Shown here piece by piece: positions 25,924 to 39,069 of a DNA stretch of 64,000 nt. Source of the stretch: Physcomitrium patens (taxonomy: Eukaryota; Streptophyta; Bryopsida; Funariales; Funariaceae); NCBI RefSeq assembly GCF_000002425.4, contig NC_037269.1, positions 8,199,067-8,263,066 on the forward strand, given 5' to 3'. Numbering within the stretch: position 1 is the stretch's first letter; each line of letters begins with the position of its first letter. The translations under genes were made by a program, and so were the position numbers. The notes beneath the pieces are model-generated. The model was not told the DNA's origin. It saw only the letters and a program-made list of their open reading frames with translations, and searched no databases.

Positions 25924-26687
25924 GTGAGAAAAAGATGTGCCACGGTGGGTAAGCAGGATTGTGCAACATCAGTAAGTGTGTGAGTAATTGTGTGAGTGAG
26001 AGAGTGGGGGACAGATAGATTCATGGTGGGTGTTGTTTCGGAGCCATTCTTGAGCATTCTTCTTGTGTGCAGCAATCGAGGAAAGCCATCTGATAACATA
26101 TTATGTGTTGCCACAAACCCAGTTGATGATGATGAAGAAGAAGAAGAAAAAGAAGAGGAGGGCTACATTGATGAGCTTTAGGTGCTTTTCCTGGTTCCAT
26201 GCACGCTGGTTGCACTCCATCTTAAGTATGGTCTTGTGTGTGTGTGAGTGTATATGTGTGTTCATTTGGCAAAAGTGGAGGAGAGGTTTTGGTGCACGGC
26301 TCAAAATGAGGTTTTTCGATTGCCGAAGCATGTTTTCTGTTGTTTTTGTGTGCCTTGCAATGAGAAGGATCTGTGTATCGAGTGCGGGAGATTCTGTCAG
26401 ACATTTCAATGAAGCTATGAAATGGTTTCGCACTTTTGGGTCACAGCGGTGATTGTTTTTGTAGCCGGGCGTGAAGCTCCTTTTCGGTGCTGTGTTTTCG
26501 ACTCGTATCAAATGATTCCGCGGTCTTTAAGGCCGGCCAGTTGCGCAAAGCCCTTTAGTCCCCCATCGAACATGTCCGACAGCTTCTTGGGTTTTGTAGC
26601 TGGTGGCACAAATGGGCGTCTGCACAGGACCGATTGTGATGTGAGATGGGTTGTAGGTGACACATATGTGCAGCCGACCACTGATTT

Positions 26688-28980
26688 CTAGCTGTCTATC
26701 TTGAGAAGCAGAAGGGGCGACCTGGACGGATCTTCTGCCGGTGTGGAATCGTCTGGGTTGTCGGCTGCTGGTAGGAAAAGGTTTGCGGTGGCCGTGCTTA
26801 AGCAAGGGTTGCCATTTGTGAGTGGAAGTTGTGTGGGCGAATACATTCCCAGATGCTGCAGCCGGATTCTTGCCAGCTTGCTTGCCAATTCCGAATCACC
26901 CACCTGCGGGGGACACCATGTTATCTGTCGGACTGCAGTTTCCAATTCACCTATGTCCAGGTTTACAGTAATTTGGTTTTGAAACCATATGAAGGATGGT
27001 ACCTTGTTGTTCGCACACAAGGCCACATCACGTGCCGTGACGACACTCTTCACGCGCTCGAGCACATTTGTTCGTCGCTGCGTCTTCAGCTCCTCCTCAA
27101 CAGCGGCCTTGTCACTCCTCAATTTGCTGTTATCAATCATCAGTTGATTCACAGTGTTGACCATATCCATTTTTTCCATCGGGAGGCGGCCTTTTCTTGC
27201 ATGTCCTCTGAAGAACTGTGAGTGCAGATTATTCGTTAAAGCCGTAAGCCTTCGTGCATGAAGCTGGTTGAAAATACTATAAAGTTGCAGAACTGAAACG
27301 AAGGGTGGTGATAGGGATTGAGATCAGACCACCTTTTGGTTTAGTTTCAGCATCTCTATTTCGGATCCCAATGCCTCATTTTCCTGAAGTCAAGATTTCA
27401 CATAGAATATAGTTTTAGTTTGATTGGGAGCAAACCCTCTCGTATTGCATGAGGTTGAAGTGTGCTTGAAATAGCAACCTTTCTCATGTGATAAATCTCT
27501 GTGACAAGCTGAGAACGGGCTGAGGTTTCATATTTGAGATCATCTTCAAGCCGATGCCGGGAGGCTTCAATGGTGGTAATATGGTGATGCAATGACTGGA
27601 TTTCTTGTCGCAATTGATCGTGTTTGATGCTGCGATCAGTATCCGCCTGCTCATACAGCTTCAACGTCGACTGCATCTGCTCAATTTTTGCAGAGTAGAG
27701 GTCCTGTACCAGTTTCCGCCGATGTTTTCCTTTAAACGCTGGGAACAAATATCATCTACCGATACTCGACACAAATTTTGGTAGAGAGAGGTGTGAAACA
27801 TTTTCTATACCTGTAACGCGTGAATCTCTTGCCTCAGTACTTCATTTTCAGGGTTGGACCCAATGGCGCCGGTTTTCTTCTCAGGATCTGAGGCTGCCTG
27901 CAGAAGGACCGCCGACATCTTCTCTCTTGCGGCTGCCAAATCAGCTTTTAGCTCGTCATTCTCTTGGATCAACTGTAAAATTACGCATACCATCAGCATA
28001 AGTGACCTCGTGACCCACTTATAGTAAGCAGCATCAAGAGCAAATCTGACAACATTGGCTCAACGCAAATACGACTTGAATATGGTCACCAACCTTGCCA
28101 CGAATGAGAACAAGGGTGTCGTTTTTGGCATCCACAATTACTCGCAGCAATGCAACCCCCGCCTCCAATTTATGCATCTGGAGATTCACACGTTCAGTGA
28201 AAACAGGTCAGATGAAGTGCACAACATTCCATTTTGTCGCAACCACCTGTGATTTAAATGCAGAGTAGACGTGCGATGTGATGTCACTTTAGCACTTCTT
28301 GGGCACTTGGATATGCACCTCATCTATTAGTTTTTGTGATCCATCTGAGTCAAAGTTAATTCTCTGAGATTTTTCTTCAGGGTTCTTCTGATCCTCAACC
28401 ACCCTGAAATTCGGAAGCACGTGCCTTTGAAACGCGTCCACAGACTGCACGATGCTTGTTGCTATGCAAGTGCACTTTGCCACAACAGATCCTAGACTAC
28501 GCAGTCGTCCACCGCAAGTCTGTTCTTCATCCACGATCTTCTTTCTCAATCCCTTTATCTCGGTCACCAACTGCTCCTTCTCACGGAGAATCCTCTCCTT
28601 TTCTGCGGCGGCTTCAGCTCTACTTGCAGATGCAGGCTCTAACTGTGCCTTTAGGCGCTCTACCTCGCATTTCAATTTATTTGTAGATGCGTTCACCAGA
28701 GAAGTCATTTCCACTTCTCGATGCGCTCGCAGTCTTTGGAGCTCAAGTCTCTACGGGTTTGAAAAACGAAGGAAAGTGAACAATCTCTCGTTAAGGCTTC
28801 CAACTGTGAGAAAGTCTTTAAACTTTGAAAATCGGCGTGCGTATCAAGGTTGTGTAAACTCACTTGATTTTGCTCCCGGTTGATTAGGTCATTGAGCTGA
28901 AAACGAAGAATATCGTTCTCCTGCTGCAGAGATTTCGCCAATATTTCGGCGTTCATCGCACGATTACTGGAGCTTTTCAT
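26688..28980 (-). CDS. coiled-coil protein, family not recognised
   Basis: Eight exons join in phase 0 on the minus strand: 28980-28864, 28750-28307, 28177-28094, 27972-27811, 27703-27479, 27383-27333, 27215-27003, 26903-26688, giving about 503 aa. Long heptad-like stretches are plain: LAKSLQQENDILRFQLNDL, KCEVERLKAQLEPAS, EKERILREKEQLVTEI, LIQENDELKADLAAAREKM, RHRLEDDLKYETSARSQLV and SEIEMLKLNQK. The C-terminal 70 residues are Pro/Ser/Thr-rich and look disordered. No motor, kinase or membrane segment is seen. Borders of exons 2, 5, 7 and 8 are less certain; exon 5 uses an acceptor at 27704-27705, since the one near 27729 breaks the frame. The start may lie further out: MFDVR at about 29125, spliced to an acceptor near 28990, would add a few residues. 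A structural or scaffolding role is only an inference. Confidence 0.7.
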
Positions 28981-31900
28981 TTTGGACTGTGATCAAACAA
29001 TTGAAAAGAACTTATCAAGGGGCTTGACCAGACTCTCACTCTCTCTCTCTCTCGATATAATATGCATATACATGTACCACGCAAAAAACTGATTATACCA
29101 CACAGAAATTACCCTGACATCAAACATCGTACCCGAATTCACTGACGATCACTCATGGCTTCGTAGTTACTCGCTGAGCACGAAAACAATGCATGCGAAG
29201 TTAGATTGACGCTCAATGTACATACAAGAGCGAAATTTGTACGGAGGTATACAAAGCATCACGGCCCAAATGCAGTAACAAATCAATACACGATTGTGGC
29301 GACATGCCAAGAATGATTCTACAATTAGAAGGCAGAATTACAACTTTTCATGCCATCCAGCAAGATCGCACTATCTTTTTATTCTCTTAGACGTCAAGCG
29401 CACAAGCCTTTTGATTTAGCTCTAACGCACTAACAAACATTTCGCAACTCCGATTGCAGAGTAAAGTTGGTGCTGCTGCTGCTGCTGCTTCAACCCCCTT
29501 CTCTGGGATAGAGATCATCTGACTAGTTAATATGGTGAGCTTGGGTGCTGGCAACCTCAGGCAATTGGAGGGTACAATCTGCAAGAGGTTTAAGTATCCC
29601 CAGAAGCAGAATTCGGAAGACGATGACTGCAGAATGCTCCACAGTCACACGAGAATAATCCAACAGGTTTTATACTTGACGAAGAGGTGGTGTGATGTGG
29701 AATGTTTCTGCTACGAGGAGTGCTTGCTTCCTGCCGCCCGAAAGGATCTTCATCTTCGCCTTCATGATTGTTGTTTCCTCACTTGAGATGAAAATTATGA
29801 ACCTTCTCACAGACCTCTCACGGTTCCGGAGTATAATCGAACCCATGCACATTGGAGCAATATAGTCTTGGCCTCCTCTGTGGTCAATGGCTGAACCCAG
29901 TTCAGAATTAATACTCCCCAACGTAACGCACTGTAGCAAATGTTCGTATAAAATCGCACGGACAAACTGTGGCATGCCACTGGAGAAGATAGATATCACC
30001 CAGTATCCGCTTTACCACAATTTGTTGTTGGATTTGCTGTGCCGTATTATTCCTTGAGCTTAGAAAACCACCACAACGAATGCGTATGAATGTACTGAAT
30101 CGGAAAGCCCATAACCACTCGGCAGAGGGCCTCTTCGTGGAACTGAATATAACTCCCGAGTACTAACGACGACCTATCAGTTCTATCTAATCTGCCTCAT
30201 CACCTCCATCTTCGCACACGGGTTCTCCTCAACCATTCTGCTGAAATCAAGACCTAAACGGGATCTGGATTCCGCCATCTTTATCACCCATGTTACAATG
30301 CTTGTGCGTCTCATCAAGCGCGCTTCGAAAACCGGGAAGTCTCGTTTTCTGTGACCTTTCGTCAGCAGTTGCTAATCGCTCCGAATATGTTCGTGGAAGA
30401 GGAATACGGAGACGTAATTGGACAAGGAAGGCAATGCCGGTCGATCAGAAGGACGAGCCTTCAGCATATTCCCCTGCCATTGAACCGACCCATGTGCAAA
30501 ACACCACAGATTCGCTTGACTGTAGCCACTCTCACACAAATGCATGAGCGAGGTGACGAGAATCGACACGGAGCCGGTACCCTGAACAACAGGGACTCAG
30601 AGTGAGTTGTAAATCTCCCCGCGCCGTGCACATGACGTCGAAATTTCCCCGAACCCATGTGAGAAAATGGAGAGAAGAGGGGATTGTTGGCATATTCCGC
30701 TGTGCCCACAATTCCGAGGATGCGATGCAGTGCGATACTGGTGCGGTCTTTGGGAAACGAACAAATAAAGTTGTTAACTTTGGGGTTCCTGTGGCAACTG
30801 ACCCCTTTCATGCCGCGTGACCACGGCGTATCCGTTCACACCGCGTCACTTGTCCAGCTCGCTCATCCTCTGTGGATGACGTCATTCATCCGAGCGTTTT
30901 TCATTTCGCTCTTTGTCGTTCGCTGCTTTGAGTTGGATTCTTTGCTTGGGGGTTGTTCGCAAATTGAGATTAGAAAATTGGGTTGTATTTCAAAGTGGAA
31001 ACACGTTTTTTTAGAATCTAAAAATAAATAGAATCTTGTATCTTGTTCAAAATACAAATAAATATACACACACATATGTAGTCATTTGTTTAATTAAAAT
31101 TTGTTTTAAAAGAACTCAGAAATGATGTGTCCTACATATTTTAAAAGCTAATCAACGTTTTGAAGCTTAAAATTCTTTTTCAAGTATGATTTTCCATGTA
31201 GTTGGAAAAATATCAAAAACTTAAGAAAAAAAAACAAAACAAATTTTCTTACTTCAAGTTGCCATTTTTTTTTTTTTTTAATTATATAGTTTCATCTCTG
31301 TTTTTAATAACTTATTACAATACATTGATCTATACTTAAATACAGAAAAAGAGATTCAATTAACAAAATAGAAGCATTGAAGCAATACACATTTTGCATT
31401 AATGTTTCGGAAGGTTAAGATTATTGATGATTCTACAATTAACCTTGATAGGATGCTTTGCATTGCTTAGAAAACCACAATGACAACGTCCAAATTGGAG
31501 GCTACATTGTTTCGCTGCAATTACCTAAGCGTTAGGATTTTATTTTTTTATTTCTCATTCATTTTCTAATGTTAACTAAGAGATTTCCAGATATTTGTAA
31601 ATTAACTGAAAACTGTACATTAATTGCTAGGAAAATGTGCTCTTGATCCAATCAAATATTTATTCCAAGGGCCTATTATGAATGTGGTATTCAAGCCAAG
31701 GTAGTTAAGCTCCAATTTCATAAGATATTTCCCAAGATCTTGCATTGTCCCCGTTTCAACTTCACTAAGGATATAAAACCCTTAAGGAACCACTTTCACT
31801 AATTCTGATCAGAATTTGCGTGTTGGGATATGCATATCTTCATACACCATGAACCCAGTTGATGGTAACTCAAAACATAGAGACTAACTAATCCCAGGAT

Positions 31901-32422
31901 GGTACATATATGGAAAATGTGGGACAATATACCCTGGTACATGAATTAAGAGCCAGCACAAGTAGGAGGCGCTGTAGACCCTTGTTTGATGCACTGCACA
32001 TCAACACAAAACACAACGCACAGCTTTATAACTGTTGTCATACTTATTGGATTCCCAATAAGACACCCTCACCACTCAGAGAAGCTGGAATGGATGTGAG
32101 TAACCTGAACAAAGAAGACTGTGTGATTAACCATATCAAACGAGTGATATTAGTGTGACAGGCATTGATCTGATTGATGTCTACAATCCGTGAAGTTCAA
32201 GGATCAAGGACTCGATCTAAGTGGCAACAATTGATCGACATGAAGGGAAATTACCTCCAAGAGATAGCTGTGCATCCAGTCCAATGTCTGTGGGAACGTT
32301 GTGGCGGATAGGTTCACTACCGTCATTCCCTGTTACAGTACAGAAGCTGACCAGTTAGACCCACATGACGGAATCAGTGCCTAAAGATTTGACTAAAACC
32401 TATCTTCGGTGTGTTGAAGCTG
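28981..32422. other. intergenic region with microsatellites
   Basis: This holds the upstream side of the coiled-coil gene and the 3' flank of the phosphoglycerate-kinase-like gene. (CT)n lies at 29041-29053 and (GCT)n at 29471-29490. The segment 29500-30900 is of gene-like composition but its ORFs show no family. From about 31000 to 31900 it is AT-rich and empty. Confidence 0.55.
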
Positions 32423-35400
32423 CTAGACAATTAGAAATTTGGAAGGTTTTGATGTTGGTACTTGTGACTCAAAAGATGTGAGATAGTCCTGAATAGTTTG
32501 AAGTCTTTTGATCAAAGCTTCCTTTTCCTGCACGACATCCACATAATCAAGAGCGTCGAGAATCAAATGTCCACTTTCCAGAGATACCATCATCTTTGGT
32601 GAAACCTGTTTATAAAATTGACAAAACAAATTCACATGTGGATTTCGACCGTTCACTCAAATTTACCAGTTGTAAATGTATTCTTCACGATGATCTGAAG
32701 GGCAACTTACCGCAACAGAGAGTTTTTCTCCGGTTTCGGCGGCACGTGCAGCGATCCACTCTTCCAGTAGAGTCTGGTTAATACAGAAAAATAGAGATGT
32801 TTTGAGATCAAATGTACATCTAGGTAGAAATCATTTTCAAACACAACTGATATTACGATGGCTACAAGAACCAAGTTCGAGTCAAATAAAACTCATCGAA
32901 TGCGCACAAAAACTAGTTTCAGGGAAAGGGTAAAATTCCAAAGTAGTTGCCAAATCACATGCCTGGTGATCAACATCAGCCATCTTAAGCACGACAGGCA
33001 CAATAATGCACTTCGGTGGCGTCCATTTGGCTGGGGATTTTGCCTCTTCTTTGGTCACTGCAGCTTCAGCGGTAGCTCCTGCAAGCTCAACAAACATTCG
33101 TAAGACAATTTGGAGATACCGAGGTCATTGATGAGCATCTGATGTAGATTATCGCGAAGATTAGAACCAGAATTATTTTTTTAAAATAACAATAATTATG
33201 ATAACATAAACAATTAACTGAAATCAAATATTATCATCAACAAACTGATTAGCTATTTGGAGACATTTGATGAGTAAGATTGGAATATGGATTCACTTTT
33301 ACCATCTTTGTCGATTCCCGCGATTGCCACCGAATTGGCTGCTGCAGGTACGGCCTTAATTTGTAACGTACCACTCCCGAACCCGCCACTTTCCTCGTTC
33401 ATTAGATAGATCGATGGATCCAAATGAAGCCCCTGCGACCACACTATGCTGTTGTAATGAAGTAGTCTCAATTTCGTTTAAGAGGTGCAGAGACAAACCA
33501 ATCAAGGCTTCTGATTACGTGAGACTTTTCACTTCTCTACAGATATATCATAAATACAGGACACAATCGAAGCTCAGTGAGATTAGCATGATAGGCCCTG
33601 CCACTAAATTGAGTTTCAGAAAGTGATTGTAATTTAGGGCTGATGCACCGCTCAAAATTAATACCAGATATGATTTAGACTTCCGTTCGTTCTATCATTT
33701 GTATTGCATGGTATTTGAATAATGTGTTGTTCATTTTGTACACCACTCATAATCCAATGACGCATTGTATAAGTTGGAGACGGTTACCTCAATAATCACT
33801 GGCTTCCCATCTTTCATCGCCTTCTTTAGATCACCGTCAAGACCTAGTGAACACAAGATTAGAATCAGACTATGCTCTGAGCAAGTCCAATATCTCTCAA
33901 CACTATTTAGTTCACAACTAAATACTTGAGATCTGAAAAGTACAGGATAAATGTACACAAACACCTCCTCCACATACATGCTTTGCAACCGATGTAGATG
34001 GGAAGGAGGCCATCAAGAAAAGAAAAAAAACGCCACGCAAAGGAGAATTATAGGAGAAAGGCAGCAAACCTTTGCGGACGATACGGCATTCGCGGCAAAA
34101 CTCTGTGACCAGCTCCTCAGACGATGCAAAATCTCGAGACCAAACAGGCTTAGATGCAAGAGGAGCACTGTTCAACGCACTGCTCAAGGCATGGATTCAG
34201 AAATCAGAACACAATGTCCGTAAAATCTTTAACATGTAAAAATGCAGACAGAAAACTTGGCGAAGGAAGAAAGATCGATGGCTCGCAATGAAGATAGGAG
34301 AGTGTTTTCTTACTCTGAGGAGGTGCGAAGTAATTCGTAGACCATATCAGTCTGCGGATATAGAGCCATTCGCAGCGTAAGAGGAAGATTTATGAACAAA
34401 ATTCACGTCAAACAGAGAAACAAGTGGCGTCCCCACCAAGATGGTCCTACTGCTTTCAGTGAGACGAACAAACCTGCAAGACGTTCGGTAAGTTAAGGCG
34501 CTGGGCAAGTTGAGTGGCCAGAGTGGACTTGCCAACACACGCAGTGCCGCACACAAGAATAATGAGTGGCAACCTTTGGTGATGAAACCTGATTCACAAG
34601 GAGTAGAGATTGTTGGATAATATATATCAGCTGACATTAATATTGAAATTTAAACGCAATCACACCCCAATAAAACGAAACAGTGATCGAGCTAATCCAT
34701 GGCTCTCATTCGTGACACTGTATTGTCTGAAGGAAAATAAGGGTAAAGAGTACTTGAGAGGAAATCAGATCTGCGTGACCGTAATTAGCATGAAAGATGG
34801 AGGCGTAGTATCCACCTCGTCATCATTTTGTAACGCTCAATGTATTCAGCGCCATAACCACGTCGCTCCATCAGCTGTACACAGCAACATATCACTTCAG
34901 AAACAGATTGAGAAGCTAACCTTCAGTTAAACAACAAGAAGCTTGAGTTTTTGAAAAGTAAAACAATCCGATGTGTTGGTTGAGAAAAACCAATCTACGA
35001 CGCCCATGTACAAACTTGCATTCCCAAAGAATGCAAATGTGAAAAGGTGCACCATACCTTAAATAAATTGGCCTCCAGGTCTGACTGCGACCTATCAGTA
35101 CCCAGCAATTTCCCAAGTTAGAAAACAAGTTCCATTACCGATCCTCGTCCAAAAACATACGACTGACGCATTCTAGTACAGCTCTTGAAAGCGTTGACAC
35201 TAAGACATAGTACATACAAAATCGCCCCAAGATGCAACTTTTTTTTAATTTGCCTGAATGAGGGGCCTTACACATCAAGCAAGCTGTTGTCAATGAGTAA
35301 TTTCTTGAGCTCCAGAGAGATCTTAATGGCGACGTGATTTGGAATCTGAAGTGAAATTAATCCTGATTTTATCAATACACCACAAGTGATCACAAAAAAT

Positions 35401-36230
35401 TGACAAGAAACGGACCAATTTGCGTACGTGAGACTTTCAGATTCGCGAACAACTAGAAGCAGGCAAGTTTACCCTGGCTACATGTGAAACCCGTTCCGTG
35501 ATTGTTCATCAATTTTTGCAAGAATGACCCGGGGGAGCAGGGTGGGGTGTGGAAATGTGCAATACCTTCGTAACTAGCAGCATGCGACTGATCAAAAACC
35601 GCGACAAAATATAATAATGATCTGCATTGGACCCCAACCACACCTTCACCTGCATCCCACTCTCACCAAGATGCGTCAATAGCATACCTTCTACCGGCCT
35701 TTCCCAAGACCCACGGAATTATAAACGTTTGAAGGGGCAATTTCGCGCCAAATCAGTACTGTGTTCAGAATGATCAGTGCACTTGAAAACCCAGGTGGGC
35801 AGAACCATCCGAACAATGTTTTCATTCTCCCTCAAACCTAATGTATGCTCTACAACCAATCACCTAACTGCAACAACAGCTTTCTGTGCGGTCAACGTGC
35901 GAGGAACGGCTAGCTCACACTTCCTCCCGACACAGAATTAAGATTTCCAGAGAATGGAATTGTTCTCACAACAATTTCCGATATTCAGAGCAGAGATTTT
36001 GGCATGGATCTAGACGCGCAAGTTGTCAGCTGCCGACACACTACCATCCTTGAGAATAAGCTTGAGAGAAACGGCGAAACGGAACAAACCTTGACGAAAT
36101 CATATTTGGAAGCCGTCCCTCGGGCGGGTTGAGATCCACTCCCTTGCGATACAAGAGAAGATTTCTCAGCATTCCCAACTGTTGTGGTTGATTCTTCCAC
36201 CACCGCCGCGCCGTTTGTAATGGACGTCAT
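32423..36230 (-). CDS. 2-phosphoglycerate kinase-like P-loop protein
   Basis: Thirteen exons join in phase on the minus strand: 36230-36090, 35649-35566, 35345-35272, 35091-35058, 34874-34816, 34588-34474, 34351-34314, 34167-34070, 33843-33788, 33432-33303, 33078-32963, 32773-32711, 32605-32423, giving 396 aa. After a Ser/Thr-rich N-terminus, KVWLG and the segment SRFLISRMLLVTKIPNHVA to LELKKLLIDNSLLD resemble the ATP-cone-like front domain of archaeal 2-phosphoglycerate kinases. The Walker A motif is GTACVGKST (145-153), followed by LATQLAQRLNLPNVLQTDMV and, after the next exons, KDGKPVIIEGLHLDPS, the usual order for this kinase/zeta-toxin-like P-loop group. The C-terminal part (KCIIVPVVLKMADVDHQ, then EEWIAARAAETGEKL) matches plant members. 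In archaea the enzyme makes 2,3-bisphosphoglycerate; the plant substrate is not established to my knowledge. The intron between exons 11 and 12 appears to be GC-AG. Confidence 0.9.
32774..32962 (-). other. apparent GC-AG intron
   Basis: Read on the minus strand, exon 11 ends GAT CAC CAG and continues GCATGT; exon 12 starts ACT CTA CTG GAA GAG after CCAG. Only a GC donor keeps the conserved EEW segment in frame. The nearest GT (4 nt on) gives a wrong phase. Confidence 0.65.
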
Positions 36231-36952
36231 GACTCTCTTCCTCTCTCGCTCCCTCCCTCCCTCCTCCTCTACAGATCCACTCAAACACTCCAACAACCCG
36301 CTCTCAACCCGAATGCCACAAGCCTAAAAGAATAGCTGCTGAGTCCACCCTTCCAAATATACGCGAAGAAATTTCCGACAGAAGCGAATGACGACGCTGC
36401 GGACAAGGTCAAATATGTACCACGAGCTCTCTTTTACTACACCCGTCTTGCGTATACCCCCGCACCCACTTGGCGAATGGCAGGTCCTGGGGGATAAGTT
36501 ACTGTGGCCGCATCGCAGGGCGGAATTCTCTGGCGCAATATGTGATGCCAAACGTGGACCTCTCTTTCTCTCTCTGTGTGTGTTTTGTGGAATTTGTGGG
36601 TGCTGAAGTTGTCAGGATTATGACCTTGGCTTGATTCAAAAGGTATGGGATGATAAACCCGATGATGCGATGCGTGAAGAATCCTTTGGGGATAAAACAG
36701 ATCCAGCGCTATTTCTTTCTCTCTCCCTTCAGATCTGCCCCCGTCCTCTTCACCGGTTGTGGCCGAAGCCCTCGCTCTCTCCCCTTCGCGCGCTTCGACG
36801 CTGTAATTCTCCGCATTAACGAAGCCACGGTGAAAGGTGTCACGTGCTCCGTCGAAAAAGGCCTCCCCGACGGTCATACCCACCACATGCACGCACGCCC
36901 CTCGAGGTTTTCTTCACCAATTCTTAAGGCACTACTCAAGCCTTTAAAAATA

Positions 36953-36976
36953 ATATATATATATATATATATATAT
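36953..36976. repeat. (AT)n microsatellite
   Basis: About 12 AT units. Confidence 0.95.
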
Positions 36977-37460
36977 GGTGATGATATCAATACCCTTTTT
37001 AAGAAAAGTTTTCTTTGTCAAACCATGAGATTTATTTTTGTGAGACTTTATTTCTAAATAGTATTGACAACAACAACCATCACCAATTATTTAGTTTCCT
37101 TAATTATTGTGGATTATGAAACAAACAATGTTGTGAATGTTGCTGTGTGCTTCTGTATAGCAAGCATTCTTGTGTTTAAATTAGTAGCAAGATAAGGGTT
37201 GTGATTTAGCATGCAAGTAATAGAACAAGAAAAATTGTTACATTAAGATTTGATATGTTAATATTTGTTCAAGAAAAAATTGGTAGAAGGTTCGGATATG
37301 TTTCAATCAATTGTATGTCATGATTTTTTTTAAGTTCTCAGCTTATGTTGTTTTAACTTTTTAATAGTTCATGCAATCATACTATTGATGTTATTCCATA
37401 ATGTTTAAGATACTTTGAAAATTAATGCATGATAACACGATATTTAAACATGCATGTATG

Positions 37461-37464
<4 letters not shown>

Positions 37465-37506
<42 letters not shown>
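37465..37506. repeat. (AT)n microsatellite, interrupted
   Basis: About 20 AT units with one TTT interruption. Confidence 0.95.
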
Positions 37507-38139
37507 ATTCAAAATAGGCAAAAAAAAAAAATCTGTATGTAAATTTTGTTTAAGAGAAAACAGATTATGATCAATGCCTATAATATGAACAAACATAATA
37601 ATGATAATCATAGTGAAATGATATATTCCAAAAAACATGAGAAAAGTAGCGAATTCTTTTTTGTATTTTTGTGCATTCTAGACATCTTGAAACATACTTT
37701 AAATGGATATGGTATGTTGATTCTTTATATAAAAAAAATCATAAAATTAATGATAAAAAATAGGAAAAGTTAATGTAATTATATATTGAGGCTTTAATAA
37801 AATATATGTATATATTCTTTGACAGATAGGATTTATGTTTTTGAAAATGATTACATATGTCAATAACAATGAAGGAAATTAAATAAAACCTTTTTTTCAT
37901 GATCAGTTTATAGTTATTATGGTCATTCATTTTTTGTAGTATGTTATTGATTATAAGCATTCAATGTTACATGTATTATTTTAATCTGAACCAAAATTGC
38001 ATAAATTTTTTTATTATTTTCTTTTAATTTTTTTTTTGGAATTTTCTAATGTCACTACATTTTTTGCTACTACCACCGCAATCCTTCATCTAACAAAGGC
38101 CACCTGAATTCAATACCTTCCAAACCATCTGATTCAATT

Positions 38140-38142
<3 letters not shown>

Positions 38143-38188
<46 letters not shown>
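38143..38188. repeat. compound (CT)n(AT)n microsatellite
   Basis: About 15 CT units run directly into about 8 AT units. Confidence 0.95.
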
Positions 38189-38328
38189 TTAGAATAAAAA
38201 ACTAAAAATATATGTCAAATGGATAGTGGTGGTTGTAGCAAAAGTTGTGATGGCATAAGCCATACCTTAAATTTCAATGGTTATTTTAGACAAATGAATT
38301 ATTCTTTATTTTTTAAAAAATAAAATAT

Positions 38329-38352
38329 TATATATATATATATATATATATT
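38329..38352. repeat. (AT)n microsatellite
   Basis: About 11 AT units. Confidence 0.9.
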
Positions 38353-38850
38353 TTCTATAGTATTATGTATTAACCTTCATATATTTTATTTATTACTTAT
38401 TTGATTAATGGAAATTATTATTAAAATAAAAATATAATACATAGATTATTGTTGAATGTATGTAAATAGTTACATTAAGTTTTTAGACACATAGGCAATA
38501 GCTTCTAATAATGCACAATAATAACCTATGTATGATGCATCTTTACATATTAAGGCTTCAAATCCTACCACAATATATATTAGTTAATGTCTTTGCTTTA
38601 AATATTTCTAAATTGAATTGTTTATTGTTGTTGTTGTTGTTTTGTTTTGTTTGTTTTTGTTTGTTTTTTTTGTTTTTTTTTTGTTTTTTTTTTTTTTTTT
38701 CCTTTCCTTTTAAAAAATAAATAACAACAAACTTAATCTATTCTATAGTGTTACACGAGAGAATCAAATCAACTATAATGTTACATGAAAGATGTATGCT
38801 TTTGTATGCACATCTTTCATGAAAAATAAAACAAACATTATAAAACAAGT

Positions 38851-38874
38851 ATATATATATATATATATATATAT
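38851..38874. repeat. (AT)n microsatellite
   Basis: About 12 AT units. Confidence 0.95.
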
Positions 38875-39027
38875 TCATAAAAATCATTTTTTTGTAACTT
38901 ATAAAGTGATTTAATTTTTAAAAATGTGAAAATTTTAATTATAAAATATTAAATAATATAAATAATATAAATACTATATACTTATATGATATTTTAGAAT
39001 AAAAATAAAGGTAAGCATTTAAGAGAA

Positions 39028-39030
<3 letters not shown>

Positions 39031-39065
<35 letters not shown>
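39031..39065. repeat. (AT)n microsatellite
   Basis: About 17 AT units. Confidence 0.95.

Positions 39066-39069
<4 letters not shown>

Larger units (their letters stand above)
22935..26687. other. AT-rich intergenic region
   Basis: The right side of the PPR-SMR start (22935-23400) is moderately GC-rich and should hold its promoter. From about 23400 to 25900 the DNA is extremely AT-rich, with (TA)n runs and no coding frame. The ORFs at 26063-26511 overlap on both strands and include a GAA/GAT run (about 26125-26160); I do not support them. Confidence 0.6.

Noticed and set aside
26063..26511. overlapping 129- and 136-codon ORFs on opposite strands
   Set aside because: They contain translated GAA/GAT repeats and show no conserved motif.
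36953..39065. CRISPR-like regular repeats
   Set aside because: They are (TA)n microsatellites in eukaryotic DNA with no constant repeat-spacer pattern.
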